This document shows positions 8,293 through 16,261 of a stretch of 64,000 nt of DNA, piece after piece. The DNA comes from Streptomyces sp. NBC_00483 (GTDB lineage: Bacteria > Actinomycetota > Actinomycetes > Streptomycetales > Streptomycetaceae), in the NCBI RefSeq assembly GCF_036013745.1, contig NZ_CP107880.1:930001-994000 (forward strand). The letters run 5' to 3'. Each line of letters begins with the position of its first letter. Position 1 is the stretch's first letter. The notes beneath the pieces were generated by a model. That model made no database searches and was not told the DNA's origin. It was given only the letters and a program-made list of their open reading frames with translations. Made by a program: the position numbers and the translations under genes.

Positions 8293-8390
8293 GAAGGGCT
8301 CTCGCGTCGACGACGGTGAGCCCGCAGTCAACCGCCAGCAGTCGATTACGGTCAAGTACGATCATGCCACTCTGCGTTAACAACTGATGA

Positions 8391-8419
8391 AGACCCGCCC
8401 CTCTGGGAGAGGCGGGTCT
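8391..8419. terminator. strong hairpin between GH92 and WS/DGAT genes
   Basis: AGACCCGCC (8391-8399) pairs perfectly with GGCGGGTCT (8411-8419) around an 11-nt loop. It lies downstream of the minus-strand GH92 gene and upstream of the acyltransferase start, so it probably ends GH92 transcripts. Confidence 0.7.
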
Positions 8420-8438
8420 CATGTGACTCAGTAGACCA

Positions 8439-8469
8439 CTCAAGTGGCGTGTCGTTTACGTCACTTGAG
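8439..8469 (-). terminator. hairpin spanning the GH92 stop codon
   Basis: CTCAAGTG (8439-8446) pairs with CACTTGAG (8462-8469), so the 3' codons and TGA of the GH92 gene are in one arm. Together with the 8391-8419 hairpin it gives a tandem terminator. Confidence 0.55.
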
Positions 8470-10809
8470 GGCGGGCGGCGCCGCGTCGGCACCGGTCCCC
8501 CACGCCGACGGTTCGCCGCCGACGGTGAAGGACAGGTTCCGCAGGCCCCGCAGATCCTCCGTGGTCAGATACGTCTTGTCGTACGCGGCGCCGTCCGTCC
8601 GCGCCGACTGGATGTACCGGTTGCCCTCCGAGGTGCCGGGCGCCCGGACGGTCAGCGCGCCCTTCGGGTAGTAGCGCCGGTCGAGCGTGACGTCGACCCG
8701 CTCGAAGACGGGCGTCGACAGGCTCCACGTGTCCGTGCCGGGCTGCACCGGGAAGATCCCGATCGACGACAGGACGTTCCAGGCGGACATCGTGCCCAGG
8801 TCGTCATTGCCGGTCATGCCGGTCGGGGTGTCGGTGAACAGGGTCAGCGCGGCGTGCACCACGTCGGTGGTCTTCCACGGCTGACCGGTGGAGAGGTACG
8901 TGTAGGGCGCGATCAGGTCCGGCTCGTTCTGCGGGTTGTACTTGTCCGCGTTGTAGTAGTCGTACGGGCCGTTGACCCACACCTCGCGGGCGGTCTTCGC
9001 GGGGTCCTTCACCAGCTCGTCGTAGGCGAAGAACGAGTCGAGGCGCTTGTTCGCGGCCTCCTTCCCGCCGATCAGATCGACCATGCCGGGCAGGTCCTGC
9101 GGGACGAGCCACTGGTACTGCCAGGACGTGCCCTCGTGGAAGCCCTCGCTCTTGGCCGGGTCGGCGGGGCCGGTGAAGGCACCCGAAGCGTCGCGCGCGC
9201 GGAAGAATCCGGTCGAACTGTCGTAGATCTTCAGGTAGTTCTGCGCCCGCTCGGTGTACCGCTTCGCGTCGTCCTTGTGCCCGAGCTCCTTCGCCATCTG
9301 GCCGAGCATGGCGTCGGACAGGGCGTACTCGAGGGTGGCCGAGGCACCGTGGTCGTAATCGGAGTCGCCGGGCTTCACGTGCTCGCGGTCCTTGATGTAC
9401 GGCGCGAACCCGTCGGCGAGGTACTCCTTGTTGGCCTCGCGGCCCACGGGGGCGGAGTCGGCCGGCGGCACGCCGTCGGCGTTCTTCTTCAGCGCCCGGT
9501 AGGCGTCCTCCTCGTGCCCCTTGAGCAGACCCTGCTGGTAGGCGTTGGTGAGGAAGGGGGTGACCGGGTCGCCGGTCATGATGTTCGTCTCGACCGTGCC
9601 GTAGCCCCACTTGGGCAGCCAGCCGCTGTCCTTGTCGATCCGGATCACCGACAGCGCCATGTCCCGCGACTCGCGCGGGGCGAGCAGCGAGAGCAGCTGC
9701 GCCTGGGTGCGGTACGTGTCCCAGAGCGACCAGTTCTGGTAGTACGTGAATCCCTTGGCGCGGTGGATCTTCTGGTCCCAGCCGGTGTAGCGGCCGTCGA
9801 CGTCGCTGCCGATGTTCGGCGCGAGGAACGAGCGGTACAGCGAGGAGTAGAACGTGCGGCGCAGGGTCTCGCTGCCGCCCTGTGCCTTGACGTCGTCGAG
9901 CCGGTCCTCCCACGCGGACTGGGCCGCGGCGTGCACGGAGTCGAAGGAACGGGCGCCCTCCGTACGGAGGTTGAGCGCGGCGCCGTGGGCGTCCACGTAG
10001 GAGATCGCGGTCGTCGCCTCGACGGTGCGGTCCTTGCTGGTGTCGAAGCGGAGATACGCGCCGTTGCGCTCGGCGTCCGCGGCCGAGGACTTGGAGCCCT
10101 CGGTGACGGTGTCACCCTTCCAGGTGCCGGACGTGGCGAAGGGCCGGTCGAACTTGGTGATCGTGTAGAGCGTGTACTGCTTGGTGTCCTGGCAGAAGCC
10201 GCTGCCGGTGATGGCGGTGCGCACAGTCCTGCTGTCGAGGATGTCGACCTTGGTGTGCACGGTCTTGTGCAGCGACTGGCCCGCGTTGATCATCACGTTG
10301 GCCTTGTCGGTGGCCGGGAACGTGTACTTCTGCACGCCGGTCCGCTTGGTGGCGCTCAGCTCGGCGTCGATGCCGGTCTTCAGGCCCACCTTGTAGTAGC
10401 CGGGCGACGCCTTCTCGTCGTCGTGGCTGAACTCGGCCGCGTACTTCGCGTAGTCCGTGCTGCCGATGTCGCCCACGGTCGGCAGCACCGGCAGGTCGCC
10501 GCCCAACCCGCAGCCCACGCCGGACAGATGGACGGTGGAGAAGCCGCGGATGTGGTTCTCCGAGTAGTCGTATCCGGTGTTGTGCCCGGTGTCGGGCGAG
10601 AACTGCACCATGCCGAAGGGGACGGCGGCGCCCGGATAGGTGTTGCCCTCGTTCTCCGTGCCGATGAACGGGTTGACCAGATCAGTCAGTCGGCCGTCCT
10701 TGGACGGGGCCGAGGCCGCGGCGGGTGTCGCAAGGCCGGCGCCGAGCAGCGCGGCGGCCGCGGCGAGCACCCCCAGTGTGCGGCGGACGGGTCTTCTGCG
10801 GCTTCTCAT
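8461..10809 (-). CDS. secreted GH92 family glycosyl hydrolase (alpha-mannosidase type)
   Basis: The protein has 782 residues. A basic-hydrophobic signal peptide ends near ATPAAASAPS (about residues 1-34), so it is exported. The mature part follows the GH92 family: LTDLVNPFIGTENEGNTYPG, PFGMVQFSPDTG, GYDYSENHIRGFSTVHLSG and VGCGLGGDLPVLP at the N-terminus, then the all-helical catalytic part with GTSWQYQWLVPQDLPG, GYGTVETNIMTGDPVTPF and LDRRYYPKG. GH92 enzymes are calcium-dependent exo-alpha-mannosidases on mannan or N-glycan side chains; the linkage cannot be read from sequence. AAGGG lies 7 nt before the ATG. A LacI-type operator sits 11 nt upstream of the start. Confidence 0.92.
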   Translation of the reverse strand: MRSRRRPVRRTLGVLAAAAALLGAGLATPAAASAPSKDGRLTDLVNPFIGTENEGNTYPGAAVPFGMVQFSPDTGHNTGYDYSENHIRGFSTVHLSGVGCGLGGDLPVLPTVGDIGSTDYAKYAAEFSHDDEKASPGYYKVGLKTGIDAELSATKRTGVQKYTFPATDKANVMINAGQSLHKTVHTKVDILDSRTVRTAITGSGFCQDTKQYTLYTITKFDRPFATSGTWKGDTVTEGSKSSAADAERNGAYLRFDTSKDRTVEATTAISYVDAHGAALNLRTEGARSFDSVHAAAQSAWEDRLDDVKAQGGSETLRRTFYSSLYRSFLAPNIGSDVDGRYTGWDQKIHRAKGFTYYQNWSLWDTYRTQAQLLSLLAPRESRDMALSVIRIDKDSGWLPKWGYGTVETNIMTGDPVTPFLTNAYQQGLLKGHEEDAYRALKKNADGVPPADSAPVGREANKEYLADGFAPYIKDREHVKPGDSDYDHGASATLEYALSDAMLGQMAKELGHKDDAKRYTERAQNYLKIYDSSTGFFRARDASGAFTGPADPAKSEGFHEGTSWQYQWLVPQDLPGMVDLIGGKEAANKRLDSFFAYDELVKDPAKTAREVWVNGPYDYYNADKYNPQNEPDLIAPYTYLSTGQPWKTTDVVHAALTLFTDTPTGMTGNDDLGTMSAWNVLSSIGIFPVQPGTDTWSLSTPVFERVDVTLDRRYYPKGALTVRAPGTSEGNRYIQSARTDGAAYDKTYLTTEDLRGLRNLSFTVGGEPSAWGTGADAAPPALK

Positions 10810-10820
10810 CCTGCACCCTT

Positions 10821-10832
10821 CGACAACGTTGT
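10821..10832. promoter_or_regulatory. LacI-family-type operator upstream of GH92
   Basis: GACAACGTTGTC is a perfect 12-bp palindrome with the central CG and flanking bases typical of LacI/GalR-family operators. It lies just before the GH92 start. An identical copy is at 15679-15690, and no lacI-type gene is in the window. Confidence 0.6.
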
Positions 10833-10872
10833 CAGCATGGCTGGTCATTCTTCGTGCGCCCCAACGGCCCGT

Positions 10873-10926
10873 CAAGACTCCGGCGCCCACCAAGACTCCA
10901 GCACCCATCAAGACTCCTGCGCCCAT
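10873..10926. repeat. 18-bp tandem repeat, three copies
   Basis: Three near-identical 18-bp units (10873-10890, 10891-10908, 10909-10926) start with CAAGACTCC and end with CCCAC or CCCAT. They fill the space between the GH127-like stop and the GH92 operator, the last unit touching the stop codon. As RNA of the minus strand each unit contains GGAG, so it could also affect ribosome loading. Confidence 0.75.
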
Positions 10927-13328
10927 CAGGAATCCAACCGCCACAGGTGGTCCTCCGTCCCGTTGTCGGCGAACTGCACGACCTGTGCGCTGTCGGCCGT
11001 GGACATGCCGTCGACACCGAGCACCTTGCCGCTGTGCCGGTTGCGCAGCAGGAACCAGCCGTCGCTCTGCTCCTCCCGCTCCCACAGCAGATCCTCGCGG
11101 CCACTGCCGTCGTCCTCGTACTGCACGACCAGCGCGCTGTCGGCGGTGGAACTCCCCTTCACTGCCAGGTACTTACCGCTCTGGCCGTTGCGGATCCGGA
11201 GTGCGCCCGCGTCGGCCGGCAGGAGCTGCCACGCATGGTCGCCGGTGCCCGCATTGCGGAACTGCACGACCCGCGCGTCGTTGTCCGTCGACATGCCGTC
11301 GACCGCGAGGACCTTGCCGCTGTGCCGGTTCAGCACACGGTGGTGGCGCGGCTGTGGCGTCCACGAACTACCACTCGGGGCCGCGGTCGGGAACGCGGTG
11401 ATCCGCAGCCGGGCCACGCCCATCGGCACCAGGGTCACGTCCTCCACCACCGCCCGGCTGCGCGCGGGGCTCGGTTGCAGGGGTGCGACGACGCCCTCCT
11501 CGTCGGCGATCCACTCGGGGATGCGGCGGGCCCGCGCGGTGAGCGTGAGCGGCGTGCCGTCCAGGGTGAACGGGTTGTCCGCGAGCGGCCCCTCCTTGCG
11601 GTGCACGGTGGCCGAACTGCCCGGAACCAGGCCGTAGTTCCAGGGGGTGGTGGCGTGCGCGTCGTACTCGGGGAACGTGTCGTCGCCACCCGTGCGCACA
11701 TATCTCTCGCCGATCCGCAGCGAGTACGTGAGCGGGCCGTGGTCGACGCTGACGCTGTCGTGGTTGCCCTTCCAGGTGCGCAGCGCGGTCCTCTGCGGCA
11801 GTCGCAGCCGCACCTCGTCGCCGTCCCGCCAGGTGCGCCGGACCTCCGCGAACGAGGGCCCCTTCGCGGCCTTCACCGGGCGCCCGTTGACCGTCAGGCG
11901 CGGCGCCTCGCACCACCCCGGAATGCGCAGGCGCAGCGGGAACTCCACCGCACGCTCCACGCCGACGCTCAGGGTCACCGTCTCGTCGAAGGGATACTCC
12001 GTCTCCTCCCGCACCGTGGCCTTCACCCCGTCGCCCACCTCGGCGCGTACCTCGCACGGCGCGTACATCGCGGCCACGAGCCCGCCGTCGGGCCCCGCGA
12101 GCCACAGTTCCTCGGCGAAGTAGGGCCAGCCCATGCCGTAGTTGTGCGGGCAGCACCGGTACTGGTCGACGCCGGGCTGGTAGGACTGCATGGCGAAGCC
12201 GTTCTGGAACTGCCCGTCGGTCTTGCGGGTGTTGTCGAGGTCGATGCCGTTGGCGCTGGTGACGTAGTGGATTCCCTTGCCGGTCGGGTCCAGGGCGGCC
12301 GGGAGCATGTTGAAGGCCAGGTCCTCGCAGCGGTCCGCCCACACGGGATCGCCGGTGATCCGGGTGAGCAGCTCGTGGCTGGCCATGAACTCGACGATGC
12401 CGCAGGTCTCGAACCCCTGGCGCGGGTCGCCGAACCCGGGCCGGGCGTTCTCGTCCCCCGCCATGCCGCCGCCGGGGAACTGCCCGTATTCGTGCAGCAC
12501 TTGGTCGTACGTGCGGTAGGTGGCGCGGCGCAGTTCCTCCGCCCCTTCGGTGGCCCACTGGGCGTACTGGGCGGGTTCGCGGAAGCCTTGGGCGATGTTG
12601 ACGTTGTGCGGGGTGGGGAGCTTTCCCGTCCAGTCGGCGCCGTAGCGGTGCATCTTGCCGACGAGATCCACGAGGAAGGCGTCGCCGGTCCGCTCGTACA
12701 GCCAGCGCGCGGTGTCGATGCCGTCGCCCCAGCGCACGGAGACCCAGCTGCTGTCGAAGGCGCCCTTTCCCTGGGCCGCCATGTAGGTCATGAAGCGGGT
12801 CAGGAACGGCACGATGCGCTCGTCGTGGGTGTACTCCTCCCATGTGCGCAGCGCCATAAGGAGCGGCAGGAACGGCCAGAAGTCCGGGCCTCCGTTCAAC
12901 GACGTGCGCAGGGCGCGCGGCCCGAAGAATCCGTCGGACTGCTGGGTGGCGAGGATGGGGTCGATCCAGCGCCTGCACGTGGCAAGCGCGTTGGCGTCGC
13001 GAGTGGCGATAGCGAGGGGCACGAACCCCCGCAGCCAGTACGGGACTTCCTCCCAGCCGGCGAGTTCCGGGTGGATCCAGCCACACGTGTCCATGTCGAG
13101 GAAGTGGGACTTCTGCTCGTACCGTCCGCACAGTCCGGCCAGTTCCAGGCGCAGTTGGCCGGCGAGCCACCCGTCGGCGGTGACACTGCCGACGGGCAGG
13201 CGCGTGAACGCGTCGGCGGCCGGTCCCGACGCGTCCGCCCGCGCCGTCGCGGTGGCCGCGCCGCCCCACGCGGTGGCCGCACAGGCCACCGTCGCGGCCT
13301 GGAGCACGCCGCGTCGAGTCACAGTCAT
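10926..13328 (-). CDS. secreted GH127-like (DUF1680) glycosidase with C-terminal ricin-type lectin domain
   Basis: The protein has 800 residues. A Tat-like signal (TRRGVLQAATVACAATAWGG) ends near residue 31. Residues about 35-640 match the beta-L-arabinofuranosidase/DUF1680 (GH127) family, including the glutamate-cysteine segment GFETCGIVEFM and the paired-Cys RCCPHNYGMG that supply the zinc-cysteine active site in this family. Residues about 665-800 are a beta-trefoil with three repeats (HSGKVLAVDGMST, QSGKYLAVKGSST, HSGKVLGVDGMST), each followed by a QW-like end, which likely binds polysaccharide. AGGAGG lies 6 nt before ATG 13328. It probably trims L-arabinose or a related sugar from plant glycan, together with the GH2 and GH92 neighbours. 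Confidence 0.88.
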   Translation of the reverse strand: MTVTRRGVLQAATVACAATAWGGAATATARADASGPAADAFTRLPVGSVTADGWLAGQLRLELAGLCGRYEQKSHFLDMDTCGWIHPELAGWEEVPYWLRGFVPLAIATRDANALATCRRWIDPILATQQSDGFFGPRALRTSLNGGPDFWPFLPLLMALRTWEEYTHDERIVPFLTRFMTYMAAQGKGAFDSSWVSVRWGDGIDTARWLYERTGDAFLVDLVGKMHRYGADWTGKLPTPHNVNIAQGFREPAQYAQWATEGAEELRRATYRTYDQVLHEYGQFPGGGMAGDENARPGFGDPRQGFETCGIVEFMASHELLTRITGDPVWADRCEDLAFNMLPAALDPTGKGIHYVTSANGIDLDNTRKTDGQFQNGFAMQSYQPGVDQYRCCPHNYGMGWPYFAEELWLAGPDGGLVAAMYAPCEVRAEVGDGVKATVREETEYPFDETVTLSVGVERAVEFPLRLRIPGWCEAPRLTVNGRPVKAAKGPSFAEVRRTWRDGDEVRLRLPQRTALRTWKGNHDSVSVDHGPLTYSLRIGERYVRTGGDDTFPEYDAHATTPWNYGLVPGSSATVHRKEGPLADNPFTLDGTPLTLTARARRIPEWIADEEGVVAPLQPSPARSRAVVEDVTLVPMGVARLRITAFPTAAPSGSSWTPQPRHHRVLNRHSGKVLAVDGMSTDNDARVVQFRNAGTGDHAWQLLPADAGALRIRNGQSGKYLAVKGSSTADSALVVQYEDDGSGREDLLWEREEQSDGWFLLRNRHSGKVLGVDGMSTADSAQVVQFADNGTEDHLWRLDS

Positions 13329-13348
13329 GAAGTGCCTCCTACGAAAGA

Positions 13349-13378
13349 GGGGCGGGCCCGTGAGTACGGGCCCGCCCC
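13349..13378 (-). terminator. strong hairpin between GH2 and GH127-like genes
   Basis: GGGGCGGGCCCGT (13349-13361) pairs perfectly with ACGGGCCCGCCCC (13366-13378) around a 4-nt loop. It follows the GH2 stop (13392) closely and sits just upstream of the GH127-like ribosome site, so it could terminate GH2 mRNA or attenuate the downstream gene. Confidence 0.75.
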
Positions 13379-13391
13379 AAGGGCGTACGGG

Positions 13392-16040
13392 TCAGGAGCA
13401 GTTCGCCACGGTGTCCTGCGAGGCGTCGCGGATCAGCGCCTGCTGGGCGTCGTGCACCCGCTTCACGTCGGGCTTGACGACCCGGCGGTCATAGGTGAGC
13501 AGACCGTTCAACTCGCCCTCGACGTCGGAGATCTGCGTGTAGACGGCGCCGTTGCCGCCCTTGCAGGCCAGCTTGTGCACCTCGTCCAGCTTCTCGAGGT
13601 AGCCGTCCGTGTACGTCGCCGGGTCCACGTCGACGTAGGACTGCTGGACCGACCAGGCGTGGCCCGGCACCGCGAGGCCGAGGCCGCCGTACTCGCCCGC
13701 GACCAGGGCGCGTTCGCCGTCCGGCTTGGGTGGCAGGGCGGGGCTCGGGTAGCCGTGTTCATCCATGATGTCGCCGGTGCCGCCGTCCTTGCCGAGGTTG
13801 AGGCCCGACATGCCGTTGATGAGGCGGGTCGGGTCCCAGGACTTGGCCTGGGTGGCGAGGCGGCCCTCGTCGTACTGGCCCCAGCCCTCGTTCAGGGTGA
13901 CCCACATGACGACCGACGGGTGGTTGATGTGCTGGTCGATCATGATCTTCATCTCGCGCTCGAACTCGGCGCGGGCGGCCGTCGACGGGTTCGTGCCGGC
14001 CTCCATCGCCGGCATGTCCTGCCAGACCATCAGGCCGAGCTTGTCGGCCCAGTAGAACCAGCGGTCGGGTTCGACCTTGATGTGCTTGCGGACCGAGTTG
14101 AAGCCCATCTTCTTGTGCATCTTCAGGTCGTACGCGAGCGCGTCGTCGCTGGGCGCGGTGTGCAGGCCGTCGGGCCAGAAACCCTGGTCGAGGGTGGCCA
14201 TCATGAAGACCGGCTTGCCGTTGAGGATGGTGCGCGGCGTGCCGTTCACCTTCTCGACGGAGATCGAGCGCATCCCGAAGTAGCTGCCGACCTTGTCCTC
14301 GCCTACGCCCACCTTGAGGTCGTAGAGGAAGGGGTCGTCGGGCGACCACAGGTGCGGCTTGGCGATCTTCAGGGTGAGCGGTCCGCCGGAGGTTCCGGTG
14401 GCGGTGGCGACCTTCTTGCCGTCCGCGTACGCCGTCGCCGTGACGGGGACACCGTCACGAACACCCGTTGCGGAGACGGCCACTTCGCCCGTCTTCACAT
14501 TCGGCGTCACCTTCAGGTCGGTGGCGTGGTCTGCGGCGACCGGCTCCATCCACACGGTCTGCCAGATGCCGGAGGACGGGGTGTACCAGATGCCGCTGGG
14601 GTCGAGCCGCTGCTTGCCCATGGGCGGGTTCTCGGCGTTGTCGGCGTCGGTCGGGTCGTAGACACCGACGATGAGTTCCTGGGTGCGGCCCGGCTTGAGG
14701 GCGTCGGTGACATCGGCGCTGAACTTGTCGTAGCCGCCCTTGTGATCGGCGACCTTCGTGCCGTTCACGTAGATCTCCGACTTCCAGTCCACGGCACCGA
14801 AGTTGAGCCGCAGCCGCCGCTTGTCGCCGACCTTCCAGTCGGCGGGCACGGTGAAGGTGCGCCGGTACCACATGCGGTCCTCGTGGCGCTGGACGCCGGA
14901 GAGCTGGGACTCGACCGGGTAGGGCACGAGGATCTTCTCGCCGAGCTTCTTGCCGACCGGCGGCTGCTCGCCCTCCTTGGCAGCGGCGAACTCCCAACTG
15001 CCGTTGAGGTTCTTCCACTTGTCACGGGTGAGCTGGGGCCGCGGGTACTCGCGGTGCGCGTTGGCCGGGGTGACGTCGTCGCCCCACTTGGTGGTCAGCT
15101 CGTGCGTCGAGTGGTTGGGCCCGCTCGACCAGAAGGAGCCGATGGCCGTGCCGTCGCTTCCGGCCAGCCCGCCCTTGCCGTCGTACGTCACGTCGGCCTG
15201 GCCCGAGGCGTCGCCGTCCTTGTTGCCGACGACCGGCTCGTCGAGGCCGACGATCAGCGCGCGCGGGTCGTCGGGGTCCGCTTTCGCCGTGCCGAGCGGC
15301 CACTTGGCGCCGCCGATGACGGCCTTCAGGTGATCGTTGATGTCACCGGGGACGGCGCCCAGCTTCTGCGCGAAGTCCAGCTTCAGGGTGCGGCCGTCGC
15401 CGAGCACGGTGGTGCCGATGGCACCGTCGTACTTCCAGTCGTCGGGGATCCGGAACGCGGAGGACGGGATGGCCTCCTTCTTCTCACCGGGCTCGGTCCA
15501 GCGCAGGTGGAGGTTGGAGCCGCCGATGTGCTCGAAGTACTCGACCTTGATGTCGACCGCCTTGCCCGCGGTCAGGTCGACGGGCTGGGAAGTCTGTTCC
15601 TTCTCCCAGTCGTCGACCCAGTGGTCGATGACCAGCTTGTTGTCGACCCACAGCCGGAAGCCGTTGTCACCGATCATAGACAACGTTGTCGGCCCGGACT
15701 TCTCCGGCACCAGCTTCCCGGTCCAGCGCACGCTCGCGTCGTCCGCCTGGCCGGTCGCGGACGACAGACGGGAGTCGAGGCTGTTGAAGTCGATCTGCGG
15801 GTCGAAGCCGGTGGCCTTGAGCTTGTCGAAGTCGAAGGCGCCGGAGGCGGACTGGGTGTAGTACTCGCCCTTCAGTCCGTGCGGCACGACCGGGTCGTCG
15901 TCCGCGGTGGCGGCGGCGCCGGACGGGGCCACCGCGAGGGCGCTGAGGCCCAGGGCCGCGGTGAGGAGCAGGGACAGATGCCTTGCGTGACGTCTGAGGG
16001 TTCGGGGCTGTCCGGATTTTCTGGGGGTTCTTGTGCGCAC
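13392..16040 (-). CDS. secreted PA14 domain-containing GH2 glycoside hydrolase
   Basis: The protein has 882 residues with a GTG start 4 nt after AGGAGG. The signal peptide (residues about 1-45) ends near SGAAATADDD. A PA14 carbohydrate-binding domain follows (about 52-200: LKGEYYTQSASG, DNGFRLWVDNKLVIDHW, GGSNLHLRWTEPG). GH2 then starts near 330 with the sandwich domain (NLNGSWEFA, MWYRRTFTVPADW, VDWKSEIYVNG), an Ig-like domain, and the TIM barrel (FNSVRKHIKVEPDRWFYWADK). The acid/base Glu is in VTLNEGWGQYDEG and a likely nucleophile Glu in VAGEYGGLG. The family covers beta-galactosidases, glucuronidases and mannosidases, and the specificity is not resolved. A LacI-like operator lies inside the coding region at 15679-15690. 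Confidence 0.9.
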   Translation of the reverse strand: MRTRTPRKSGQPRTLRRHARHLSLLLTAALGLSALAVAPSGAAATADDDPVVPHGLKGEYYTQSASGAFDFDKLKATGFDPQIDFNSLDSRLSSATGQADDASVRWTGKLVPEKSGPTTLSMIGDNGFRLWVDNKLVIDHWVDDWEKEQTSQPVDLTAGKAVDIKVEYFEHIGGSNLHLRWTEPGEKKEAIPSSAFRIPDDWKYDGAIGTTVLGDGRTLKLDFAQKLGAVPGDINDHLKAVIGGAKWPLGTAKADPDDPRALIVGLDEPVVGNKDGDASGQADVTYDGKGGLAGSDGTAIGSFWSSGPNHSTHELTTKWGDDVTPANAHREYPRPQLTRDKWKNLNGSWEFAAAKEGEQPPVGKKLGEKILVPYPVESQLSGVQRHEDRMWYRRTFTVPADWKVGDKRRLRLNFGAVDWKSEIYVNGTKVADHKGGYDKFSADVTDALKPGRTQELIVGVYDPTDADNAENPPMGKQRLDPSGIWYTPSSGIWQTVWMEPVAADHATDLKVTPNVKTGEVAVSATGVRDGVPVTATAYADGKKVATATGTSGGPLTLKIAKPHLWSPDDPFLYDLKVGVGEDKVGSYFGMRSISVEKVNGTPRTILNGKPVFMMATLDQGFWPDGLHTAPSDDALAYDLKMHKKMGFNSVRKHIKVEPDRWFYWADKLGLMVWQDMPAMEAGTNPSTAARAEFEREMKIMIDQHINHPSVVMWVTLNEGWGQYDEGRLATQAKSWDPTRLINGMSGLNLGKDGGTGDIMDEHGYPSPALPPKPDGERALVAGEYGGLGLAVPGHAWSVQQSYVDVDPATYTDGYLEKLDEVHKLACKGGNGAVYTQISDVEGELNGLLTYDRRVVKPDVKRVHDAQQALIRDASQDTVANCS
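15679..15690. promoter_or_regulatory. second LacI-type operator, inside the GH2 coding sequence
   Basis: GACAACGTTGTC repeats exactly the palindrome at 10821-10832. It encodes the end of PTTLS using TTG and TCT, both disfavoured codons in such GC-rich genes, followed by ATG and ATC, which suggests selection for the DNA sequence. It lies about 350 bp inside the gene and could form a repression loop with a promoter site. Confidence 0.45.
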
Positions 16041-16125
16041 GGATCCTCCTGTGCTGGGACGCGTCGAGGATGAGTGGCGGCTCGCCGCTCGGGTCTGTGC
16101 AACTGCGGTGTATTACGTTGGACTT

Positions 16126-16141
16126 CGTTGAACATTGTTGC
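16126..16141. promoter_or_regulatory. possible degenerate LacI-type site upstream of GH2
   Basis: GTTGAACATTGTTGC keeps half of the ACAACGTTGT palindrome found twice downstream. It lies about 90 bp upstream of the GH2 start in the shared GH2/drrA upstream region, next to an AT-rich TAATAC on the minus strand that could be a -10 box. Confidence 0.35.
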
Positions 16142-16208
16142 GGGGACGGGCAGTTGGCATCACAGCACGGGCGCGCGTCCCCGGCAAGACCGCGGGACCC
16201 GGATGGCC

Positions 16209-16235
16209 ACTGAAACCACACTGAAACCAGCCTGA
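16209..16235 (+). promoter_or_regulatory. 11-bp-phased direct repeats upstream of drrA (SARP-type site)
   Basis: ACTGAAACCA occurs twice (16209-16218 and 16220-16229), and the CTGA core appears a third time at 16232-16235, each exactly 11 bp apart. SARP/AfsR regulators bind direct heptamer repeats spaced by one helical turn next to the -10 region. The gene for such a regulator is at 18014-21151. No clear -10 follows, so the assignment is inference. Confidence 0.5.
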
Positions 16236-16261
16236 GTGCGCCGTGCCACAGCCTCTGCCGC

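Noticed and set aside
10725..16073. Very long open frame on the plus strand opposite the glycoside hydrolase genes
   Set aside because: It is antisense to three clear secreted enzymes, has no family signature, and its Arg/Gly/Val-rich composition is what a reverse frame of GC-rich genes gives.
16126..16141. Third full LacI operator
   Set aside because: Only half of the palindrome is kept; listed at low confidence and not used as firm evidence.
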